This document shows positions 7,416 through 13,535 of a stretch of 13,535 nt of DNA, one piece after another. Below the pieces are notes generated by a model that worked only from the letters and a program-made list of their open reading frames with translations, had not been told where the DNA came from and searched no databases. The DNA is from an uncultured Muribaculum sp. (GTDB lineage Bacteria; Bacteroidota; Bacteroidia; Bacteroidales; Muribaculaceae), in contig CANPDS010000032.1 of assembly GCA_947573015.1 (NCBI GenBank), forward strand, positions 1-13,535, read 5' to 3'. How positions within the stretch are numbered: the stretch's first letter is position 1; every line of letters begins with the position of its first letter. The position numbers and the translations under genes were made by a program.

Positions 7416-10400
7416 TTAATTGGTTTTACTGATTATCAGTCGGGTGCGCACATGTCTGGCACGTCTTGTCATCAGCTCCGATGCAAGATATATCACCCTG
7501 GCGGCGGTGGCATCCTGTGCATCGACAGAACCGTCGGCATTGACATCGGCAACGGTGAGATCAAGCGTCACCGGACGTCCGATATAGTAGCCTCGCAGTA
7601 TCAGCACGTCGTTGGCATCAACCGCTCCGCTACCGTCAACATCGCCAAGAAGTCTACGCATCATCGCAGTATCCTCGCGGTTGCCAGCTTTATCATAAGC
7701 GACAGTACAGAACTGTGCCGACAGCATCGGCACATCGGCAATAAATTGCAGACATCCATCCTCCGTCTCAAGCGAAGAAGCCACCTGAGTCCAATCAGAC
7801 TGACCATCCCAACGCGCATACAGATCATAATGCCATATGCCCGATCCGGAATCAATACCATTGACTCTGATTGAGAATGTAATATTATCCTCTGTAGCGA
7901 CATTCTCAATCGTACTCTCTGGTAGCACATAGTCGGTGACATTGTGCCACACCGGAGTATTGAGCGGCTCGTTCTCATCAAAAATTATAGTAGCCATATT
8001 ATCAACCACACTACCGTCAGACAATCCGTCGAGCAAGTCGATATCATAGCACAATTCGCCAACGCCTTCTCCATCATTATTTACAGGCAGCACACCCTGC
8101 ATCACGTCAATGGTCGGTTCAAGACTTATCGGATCAAGAGATGTAACCATAAGGCGCAACTCTCCGGCGGCTTCATCATAAGCAACCTCGACCTGCGCTA
8201 TGGCATTGATTGCCGGACGCATGTCAATTGTTTTTATGCCATTTGAAGCACCTTCAAAATCTACCATATGGCTACCGATCCTAAATTCGCGAGCCTTAAA
8301 CGTCGTAAGGTCAAACACACTGGCGTCAAGTTGGTTGGTGACAAGTATCGAAGTAGCCGAGGCTGTAGCCTTTTCCGGATCATTCTCAAACTCAATCGTA
8401 TAATTCAATGACTTCACACCAACCCCGATATGCTCCGTCTGTGCTGGTGAGGTATAGCCAAGAATATCGTTCGGATCCTGCGAAAGAAGTATCGCAACCC
8501 GTTGTGGATCAGGCATCGGATTTGAGCACTCTGCGTGCTGTTCCTGCCGTTGATTAGTTGCATACAAATGAGATAATGGCAAAGAGAGCCATTCCGGCAA
8601 TGGCATACTGTTCTGAAATATAGCTTGGGGAGACATGCCGACAGGTGCATTATATTGTGGTAAGTATTCCGCAATATTGTCATAATCTGCCCCATTGCAA
8701 CGTCTTTCTTCTGCTCTTTGCCGCTTGCCCAGACCAAGATAAATTCCACCTATTGCCTGACCAATTCCCAAATACGTATTTGCTACAGCGCCAGACTCTC
8801 CTCCATATTCTCCAATAATACTCTGCATGTCACTAAATGTATCATAGTTCAGACATGAAACTTGCGCTGGAGGCGTTATAATCCCACCCGATTCGCCCAA
8901 TAAGTATCTTCCTGCCTCACTCCATGATTCACCGGCCCAAGCATACATATTGTATCGTGCAAGCACATCACTTGTTATCCAGACATTCAATCTGATAGTT
9001 TCATGAGGCCCTATATAAGGGAATATCATAGGCATAAAAGTCCCACGTTTACCTGTATCCAATATATTATCGGTAATTGATACAACTGGAAATTCCACAC
9101 CATTGACAGGATTAGGAGCAATTATATGGAAATTATCAAACTCTATTTTCTTATTACCTTCTACTGCTATATTAACCGGGACACCCCACTTAGCAGTCGA
9201 TCCTGGATTTTCAATGCAAATACTTACTGCCCTACGCGGTCCTGGAATAGGATAATTTTGGACTCTTGTTATAATGACCTCTGATTTTGATTCTTCTATT
9301 TCGATAGCATTAGGAATCGTCAATGATGACAAACCTTCTGTTTCATCCTCAAAATATAAATTTATAGATTGTTTCCCTTGTGCATCAAATCTTTTATTAT
9401 AGAAATTAAAGCATACCCTTGCATATGAATAATCGTATACCGATATCGAATCGCATTCTATAGTCCTCTCATTACCCAATGACACTCGCTTTAGATTGTC
9501 AAAACCATTTCCAATCAAATCAAGAAAAACAAATCCATCAGCAGCCATTGCCTGTGGTGTCCATTTTAGTAAAGCATAACGGTCTATCCGCTTTAGCGTA
9601 ATATCAATCGGGACCGTTTTCTTTGCATCATGCAGAGCCATATATATTTTCCCATCTTCAAATGCATGAAAACCGCCACCGCTTACAGCATCATATCCCG
9701 ATGCAGAATACAATGGTGTTCCATCTGCTCCAAACATATCCACCATACATGGATTGCTTACTGCAACAGATATGCTGTCACCATGTTTCACATCAAATTC
9801 ATACCACTTGATCTCCCCAGTTTCAATAGCGGGAATTTTGATTACACTGCCATCGGTAGTTGTCGATATCTTTTGAGGAGATACTGCCGCATGATGATTG
9901 GAGTCATAATATTGTGTCGAAGTTACAGTAAATTGACCCGACGCACTGGAAACCATCAGATTGAAGTCATTCAGCGGATAAATCACCGGGGTCCCGGATT
10001 CAATCCGGAACCGGAACGACGACGTGCGCAACGGATAGCTGCGTAATGGCAACAGAGCCGTAAGCCGGAAAGGAGCAACGGCCTTTTCCAGTTGCACCGT
10101 CGCAATATTCTCAGTATCATCATTTACCCAATAGCTATAACTACTTATATCACCACCTCCAAGAGGCAGTTTCATGAAATAGGAGGAATAGCATTGGGTG
10201 GTGAGGCCGTCTTCTGTGGCAAGCATAAACTGAATGGAATGCAAGCCGGTGGTAAGCGTTGCCACATCAATATCGGCATGGACCACACCATCAGAATAAG
10301 CTCCGGCTCGAATCATGTCCTTATCATTGTCGATAGTGTAGAAACAGCGGTACGAACCAATCTCACTATCAGTAGGCACACGCATGAATATTCCTTCCAC

Positions 10401-10835
10401 AGGCACCGCTGGAATATTACCGGGGGCTACCACCTGCATCATCACAGTATGAAGTCCGTAGCCATATTGCGAAGCATCGATTTCGTAGGTGGCTTCATGG
10501 CCTGATGATCCATCTGTCGGAACGGACGAATGATAATTGCCATCCACATATATATGGGCCATCGAACCTTGGAGAGTGAAAGCCTTGGTAAACATAGCAC
10601 TGCGTGGTGAGGAGCGGTGTCCCGCTCCGTCTACCACCTGAAAATGGAGTGTATGGGGTCTTGACCCGTCAAGAGACGAAACATCAAGATCTAACGACCA
10701 TGAACCAGAACCTTCCAAAGGAGCCGTAGCAAAAGGTTCGGTCGATCCGTCAAACCACCACACATACTCTGCACCGGCATGAGCCAACACAGCCATTCCC
10801 ACCAGTGTCAACAACATTAATATCTGTCGTATCAT
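7416..10835 (-). CDS. Large secreted multidomain protein with C-terminal type I dockerin
   Basis: A 1139-residue exported protein. Residues 1-20 are a signal peptide ending AHA. Residues 22-295 hold about four diverged repeats of roughly 65 residues, starting with YVWWFDG, HIYVDG, CFYTIDN and YSYWVND and mostly ending in an FMKLP-like strand. Residues 300-640 are beta-rich. Residues 655-770 are less regular, with a Gly-rich hydrophobic stretch at about 683-703. From about 787, SQDPNDILGY opens a domain known from large secreted proteins (DUF7619-like), with YTIEFEND and NMATIIFDENEPLNT. An Ig/FN3-like module lies at about 970-1055. Residues 1063-1119 form a dockerin with two calcium loops, GDVDGSGAVDAND and ADVNADGSVDAQD. 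No T9SS tail is visible. It lies 20 bp after the beta-helix gene, suggesting co-transcription. The middle is much more AT-rich than the ends. The ligand is unknown. Confidence 0.88.
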   Translation of the reverse strand: MIRQILMLLTLVGMAVLAHAGAEYVWWFDGSTEPFATAPLEGSGSWSLDLDVSSLDGSRPHTLHFQVVDGAGHRSSPRSAMFTKAFTLQGSMAHIYVDGNYHSSVPTDGSSGHEATYEIDASQYGYGLHTVMMQVVAPGNIPAVPVEGIFMRVPTDSEIGSYRCFYTIDNDKDMIRAGAYSDGVVHADIDVATLTTGLHSIQFMLATEDGLTTQCYSSYFMKLPLGGGDISSYSYWVNDDTENIATVQLEKAVAPFRLTALLPLRSYPLRTSSFRFRIESGTPVIYPLNDFNLMVSSASGQFTVTSTQYYDSNHHAAVSPQKISTTTDGSVIKIPAIETGEIKWYEFDVKHGDSISVAVSNPCMVDMFGADGTPLYSASGYDAVSGGGFHAFEDGKIYMALHDAKKTVPIDITLKRIDRYALLKWTPQAMAADGFVFLDLIGNGFDNLKRVSLGNERTIECDSISVYDYSYARVCFNFYNKRFDAQGKQSINLYFEDETEGLSSLTIPNAIEIEESKSEVIITRVQNYPIPGPRRAVSICIENPGSTAKWGVPVNIAVEGNKKIEFDNFHIIAPNPVNGVEFPVVSITDNILDTGKRGTFMPMIFPYIGPHETIRLNVWITSDVLARYNMYAWAGESWSEAGRYLLGESGGIITPPAQVSCLNYDTFSDMQSIIGEYGGESGAVANTYLGIGQAIGGIYLGLGKRQRAEERRCNGADYDNIAEYLPQYNAPVGMSPQAIFQNSMPLPEWLSLPLSHLYATNQRQEQHAECSNPMPDPQRVAILLSQDPNDILGYTSPAQTEHIGVGVKSLNYTIEFENDPEKATASATSILVTNQLDASVFDLTTFKAREFRIGSHMVDFEGASNGIKTIDMRPAINAIAQVEVAYDEAAGELRLMVTSLDPISLEPTIDVMQGVLPVNNDGEGVGELCYDIDLLDGLSDGSVVDNMATIIFDENEPLNTPVWHNVTDYVLPESTIENVATEDNITFSIRVNGIDSGSGIWHYDLYARWDGQSDWTQVASSLETEDGCLQFIADVPMLSAQFCTVAYDKAGNREDTAMMRRLLGDVDGSGAVDANDVLILRGYYIGRPVTLDLTVADVNADGSVDAQDATAARVIYLASELMTRRARHVRTRLIISKTN

Positions 10836-10855
10836 ATCGGGGATATTGGAGATGA

Positions 10856-11845
10856 TTACTGCTTGATACCCTCTACCTCAATGTCAATCGAGAGCTTGCC
10901 GTCGGCACTCGTACGTGGCGATACGCTAAACTTGGAAATCTGAGGCACGGTAGTCGTCGGATCGAACGGCATGTTGCCACCATATATGCCCACCTGTGTG
11001 CCATCAGTGGTTTTCAATGCTTTAAGTTCGTCGGTCAGCTCATAGAATGTGCCCTCCTTAAATACATTCTCATGATCAAGACGTGTGTTGGTGCCCGAGG
11101 CTGTCTCATAAGGAAATGGATTGGTCACACCTTGACCATACCACACACAATAGAATGCCGTACAGTTTGTATTAAGTTTTATTGTAGAGCTTGACCCTGT
11201 AAGAATGCAATTGTTCAATAATGAATTTGACAGACTTCCCTGCAACTCCAATATCGAGTTTTGAGCATTAAGTGTGATGTAATTAAGATATTGCGAAGCA
11301 AATTTAATGCAGCTGTTCACTGCATCAATTGTAATGACAGCCGAAGATGATGATTCATAATTTCTTATATATTTGCGAACATCGCTATTCACCAATTGGA
11401 AATTCTTCACTGTTGCATTTTGCCTGATATCAAGTTCCCCCAAAATACATTTTATGAATTGTACATTATATGCAGACGTAAATCCCATTACGGTATTATG
11501 CTGCAATCCCTCAAGAATCAGATGATAAGTCTCATTTTCAGGAATATCAATAATAAAATCACCGGTTATCACTGTGGGATCAACAAAGTTTTCCACCTGG
11601 GTGAGGCCCATACCAGCGCCACGGATTGTGAGCGGCTTAGTAATTGTACATGCATTGAACTGTCCGGCGGAAAGAGTGATTACATCGCCGGCTACAGCGG
11701 CTTCATGGGCTTCTTTAAGAGCTGTCGATCCATAAAACACCGACATATTACCGTCGTGGAGCAGAGTAGCCAGCTGGGAGGTCTGGGCTGATACGGTGAT
11801 GATGACCGATACGAGGAGCATCATCACGAAACTGAGTCTTTTCAT
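10856..11845 (-). CDS. Secreted right-handed beta-helix protein
   Basis: A 329-residue exported protein with a signal peptide at 1-20 (ending TVSA before Gln21). After a short conserved-looking start (TSQLATLLHDGNMSVFYGS), residues 45-78 read EAHEAAVAGDVITLSAGQFN and then the TKPLTIRGAGM turn. That is the classic entry to a pectate-lyase-like beta-helix, where a Gly-Asp-x-Ile-x-Leu turn is followed by a KPLTIxGxG strand. Residues 80-260 continue as short coils with repeated I/L and N/S positions, such as NSCIKFASQ, NSILELQGS and NNCILTGSS. No catalytic lyase residues can be picked out, so I call a binding or structural role rather than an enzyme. The C-terminus (PQISKFSVSPRTSADGKLSI) is typical of Bacteroidales members. 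It is the first gene of the secreted group. I found no convincing promoter directly upstream. Confidence 0.85.
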   Translation of the reverse strand: MKRLSFVMMLLVSVIITVSAQTSQLATLLHDGNMSVFYGSTALKEAHEAAVAGDVITLSAGQFNACTITKPLTIRGAGMGLTQVENFVDPTVITGDFIIDIPENETYHLILEGLQHNTVMGFTSAYNVQFIKCILGELDIRQNATVKNFQLVNSDVRKYIRNYESSSSAVITIDAVNSCIKFASQYLNYITLNAQNSILELQGSLSNSLLNNCILTGSSSTIKLNTNCTAFYCVWYGQGVTNPFPYETASGTNTRLDHENVFKEGTFYELTDELKALKTTDGTQVGIYGGNMPFDPTTTVPQISKFSVSPRTSADGKLSIDIEVEGIKQ

Positions 11846-11925
11846 GACTATATGTGCACTTTGTGCCCTATAGCTTCCCCAAATTCAAGCGGTTAATAGA
11901 TTCTACTGTGGCGATGAGCATGGTT

Positions 11926-11969
11926 AAAAACAAAAAAGCGCGGGAAACTGTACCATTGCTCTTCCCACG
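11926..11969 (-). terminator. Rho-independent terminator after the structured RNA
   Basis: On the minus strand, CGTGGGAA (11969-11962) pairs with TTCCCGCG (11946-11939), with one G-T wobble, and is followed by CTTTTTTGTTTTT. It lies directly at the 3' side of the long RNA fold and about 80 bases before the beta-helix start. This fixes the RNA's strand and separates it from the secreted genes. Confidence 0.8.
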
Positions 11970-12200
11970 GTCCGAAGGCTCTCGCATTGCCCGTCACAGT
12001 CAGGAAAGAGCAACGCAGAAGCCCACGCATATATGTATAAAGACATCCATGACGACATCATGCCTCCCGACAAAGCAGAGTGACTCCACGCATGTCGGTA
12101 AGCACCATATCGCAATGGCGCAAAATATACATATCCATAGACATCTACCGTTGCCTTGTCCTGTGACTGTATTTTTGAACTTGCGAGATTCTCGAACCGT
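11930..12200 (-). ncRNA. Rod-like structured RNA, candidate 6S RNA
   Basis: Nested complementary pairs run in order toward one apex: 11970-11976 with 12192-12198; 11980-11986 with 12182-12188 (TCTCGCA/TGCGAGA); 11993-11999 with 12161-12167 (GTCACAG/CTGTGAC); 12010-12015 with 12149-12154 (GCAACG/CGTTGC); 12031-12039 with 12126-12134 (ATATGTATA/TATACATAT); and 12053-12058 with 12092-12097 (CGACAT/ATGTCG). One side hairpin lies at 12102-12121. Internal loops separate the stems. A terminator follows on the minus strand only. A long interrupted rod of about 230 nt beside a terminator, with no reading frame of its own, fits 6S RNA (the RNA polymerase-binding regulator; Bacteroidetes have a 6S-Flavo class). 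I did not find tmRNA, RNase P or SRP RNA signatures. The fold is seen; the 6S name is inference. The 5' end is approximate. Confidence 0.6.
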
Positions 12201-12207
12201 CAGGAAC

Positions 12208-12227
12208 AAAGCGCTGATAAACGCTTT
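12208..12227. repeat. Perfect hairpin just upstream of the structured RNA
   Basis: AAAGCG (12208-12213) and CGCTTT (12222-12227) form a 6-bp stem with an 8-base loop. It lies where the promoter or 5' end of the candidate 6S RNA should be. It has no T tract and could be an operator or a 5' stem of the RNA. Confidence 0.4.
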
Positions 12228-12574
12228 CTAAAAAATATGTCCGGAAGTAGCCGAAAAAAATTTACTATCTTCCTCTATCCCCACCGCACTGACTGCGCCC
12301 GCGCTCGGGCTTCCGTACGGCAGAATATCCGTGACAAAGATATGACTTTTTCCATATCTCTGCAAAAATACACTTATAATCTTTCCGATAATAAGTTAGA
12401 ACAATTAGTGCAAATCATCCAAATTACCGCATATTCATGTCAAATAAGATTTTATCAGCGTATCAAACTGCTGACGGACGCCACCAAGGTGCGTCCCTAC
12501 ATTGCCGCGGTTAATCAAATTAGCTTTTTAGAGGAGATAAAAAAACGTCTATGTTTTTTTGCGGAATGGCACAG
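12228..12574. other. Gene-free stretch with several small hairpins
   Basis: I see no convincing gene here. A plus-strand frame runs through it, but it also runs through the structured RNA and the terminator and has no family features. The stretch holds GCCCG-CGCT-CGGGC at 12297-12310, a CCGTACGG palindrome at 12313-12320, AGATATG/CATATCT at 12338-12359, and the REP-like hairpin listed separately. Most of the rest is AT-rich. Confidence 0.5.
12476..12496. repeat. REP-like palindrome
   Basis: GGACG, one bulged C, CACC, AA, GGTG, CGTCC: a nine-pair stem with almost no loop. It is followed by CTAC. Similar palindromes with a GGTGCGTCC arm are, as I recall, repeated between genes in gut Bacteroidales, so this may be one copy of a dispersed element. 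A second copy is not present in the window. Confidence 0.45.
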
Positions 12575-12612
12575 AAAAAAAGCACAGGCCAGTGCAGAAG
12601 CATCGGCCTGTG
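12575..12612 (-). terminator. Terminator downstream of the sigma factor gene
   Basis: On the minus strand, CACAGGCC (12612-12605) pairs perfectly with GGCCTGTG (12590-12583). A small inner stem is possible. The sequence CTTTTTTT follows directly. It lies 280 bases after the sigma factor stop, so it would end a long 3' untranslated region or a separate small RNA. Confidence 0.75.
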
Positions 12613-12891
12613 GGCGAATCATCGGTTAGTGTTTTTTTCGAATAGTATCACTATCAGATGCAATTAATGCATCATTTGTGCTATGCAATTCTGAAGTATT
12701 ACAATGCTATTTTAGGAGTTAAGCTATGTAGTAGTCGTTATGTTTTATGTTTGGTTGGAGAGATGGATGATCCTTAAATCGTCAACCTTCAATAGGCAAG
12801 ATGGTTCGAGGAGAGACTGTATCTTTTTCAGTCATAGGCTAATTGACGGTGGGGCGTGGCAAGCATACCAGCCACCGATGGATACAACTGT
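12613..12891. other. Non-coding 3' region after the sigma factor gene
   Basis: No gene of normal size is visible in these 279 bases. There are short inverted repeats: GATGCA/TGCATC at 12657-12673 and GTGGC/GCCAC-type arms near 12855-12875. A 17-codon minus-strand frame beginning MTEKDTVSPRT lies around 12780-12835 and has no support beyond its start and stop. The region may be a 3' untranslated region or may encode a small RNA ending at the terminator. Confidence 0.4.
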
Positions 12892-13398
12892 TTAGCGGTA
12901 ATCCTTGAGAGTCTGCTGAAGGCGCTGGCGCGCGAAGAAGATACGGCTCTTCACAGTGCCGAGGGGTAGACCCATCTTCTCTGCGATCTCGTTGTACTTG
13001 TAGCCGGCTACGTGCATCGAGAAAGGTATGCGATATTCGTCGGAGAAGGCGTCGATGGCAGCGGTGATCTCTTTTGCAGCCACTGAACCTTCGGGAGTCT
13101 CGAAACCGGAGTCCTGTGGGAGATTGAGATGGTAGAGATCTTCAGTCTGGTCGATGATGGTGGCCGAGCGCACAACCTTACGGTAGTTGTTGATGAAGAT
13201 GTTGCGCATGATGGTGAAGACCCATCCCTTGAAGTTTACATTGTCCACATACTTGTCCTGGTTGTCGAGGGCCTTTAGGGTTGTGTCCTGAAGGAGATCG
13301 TAGGCGTCATCGCGGTTTGCGGTGAGCATGTAGGCAAAGTTCAGAAGGTTTTTCTGGAGACCGAGGAGCTTGGTTTGGAAATTTGTTGACGAACCCAT
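12892..13398 (-). CDS. ECF-type RNA polymerase sigma factor (possible SigP)
   Basis: A 168-residue sigma-70 family factor with only regions 2 and 4. Region 2 (about 17-75) includes LLNFAYMLTANRDDAYDLLQ, the core-binding part, and NVNFKGWVFTIMRNIFINNY, the -10 recognition part. A linker at 76-108 (DLYHLNLPQDSGFETPEGS) is followed by region 4 (about 110-165). There the helix-turn-helix reads YNEIAEKMGLPLGTVKSRIF and recognises the -35-like element. The sequence resembles a conserved Bacteroidales ECF factor. SigP of Porphyromonas, which acts with PorX on T9SS genes, is a candidate match, but I cannot confirm orthology. No anti-sigma gene follows, unlike many ECF operons. The start at 13398 lies about 80 bases after a strong promoter. 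Confidence 0.92.
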   Translation of the reverse strand: MGSSTNFQTKLLGLQKNLLNFAYMLTANRDDAYDLLQDTTLKALDNQDKYVDNVNFKGWVFTIMRNIFINNYRKVVRSATIIDQTEDLYHLNLPQDSGFETPEGSVAAKEITAAIDAFSDEYRIPFSMHVAGYKYNEIAEKMGLPLGTVKSRIFFARQRLQQTLKDYR

Positions 13399-13480
13399 GA
13401 CTTGATATTTTAGTGTGATTTGGTAGATGTTGTTTTTAGTTTCATTCGCTTCACAAACGTGTTACAGAATGATTACATTG

Positions 13481-13510
13481 CAAATGTATGGATAAGTTTT
13501 GAATTGACAA
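13481..13510 (-). promoter_or_regulatory. Bacteroidetes-type promoter of the sigma factor gene
   Basis: On the minus strand, TTG (13510-13508) lies 19 bases before TACATTTG (13488-13481), a full match to the TAnnTTTG -7 box. This is the spacing used by the primary Bacteroidetes sigma factor. It suggests housekeeping transcription rather than autoregulation, with a leader of about 75 nt. Confidence 0.75.
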
Positions 13511-13535
13511 TAGCTTTTTGAAGAAAAATTCACCA

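Noticed and set aside
11846..11925. Promoter for the beta-helix gene
   Set aside because: The best box, TGAATTTG at 11887-11880, misses the consensus by one base and has no -33 partner at the right spacing.
11926..12200. tmRNA, RNase P RNA or SRP RNA
   Set aside because: No tag-peptide reading frame with ALAA ending, no GAGGAAAGTCC-type RNase P core and no SRP GGAA-loop core were found.
11924..12209. Two minus-strand frames of 63 and 69 codons
   Set aside because: They are translations of the structured RNA itself; the nested base pairing explains the sequence better.
12156..12629. Plus-strand frame of 157 codons
   Set aside because: It runs through the 6S-like fold and the sigma terminator, has mixed composition and resembles no family.

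Overview
The window looks like Bacteroidales chromosome, most likely a gut Muribaculaceae-type member. The evidence is the type IX secretion (T9SS) homologues PorW and PorX, a candidate Bacteroidetes promoter with the TTG-N19-TAnnTTTG pattern, no clear Shine-Dalgarno sites, and secreted proteins of a kind common in that order. Every gene I can support lies on the minus strand, so transcription runs from high to low coordinates.

Region A (13535 to about 12575): a strong promoter and an ECF sigma factor closely resembling a conserved Bacteroidales sigma, possibly the PorX partner SigP. About 280 nt of non-coding sequence follows, ending in a terminator hairpin. Region B (about 12574 to 11926): no convincing gene. 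It holds several perfect inverted repeats, a REP-like palindrome, and a roughly 230-nt rod-like RNA fold ending in a rho-independent terminator, which I read as a candidate 6S RNA.

Region C (11845 to 6578): a secreted three-gene group. It contains a right-handed beta-helix protein, a 1139-residue multidomain protein ending in a type I dockerin, and a small protein with a cohesin-like body and a short C-terminal tail of T9SS-tail appearance. A terminator at 6442-6476 closes it. The cohesin-like/dockerin pairing is the most interesting hypothesis in the window.

Region D (6380 to 1): a tightly packed operon of aroA (EPSP synthase), a 30-residue single-helix membrane microprotein, a membrane-anchored acidic protein with a CCGMHxxC motif, a ZnuB-type metal permease, the T9SS lipoprotein PorW/SprE, and the T9SS response regulator PorX (cut by the window start). 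Gaps are only 3 to 29 bp. Here a housekeeping enzyme, metal uptake and T9SS control share a transcription unit. If the sigma factor is SigP, the window carries a T9SS lipoprotein, its response regulator, a candidate sigma partner, and at least one possible T9SS client.
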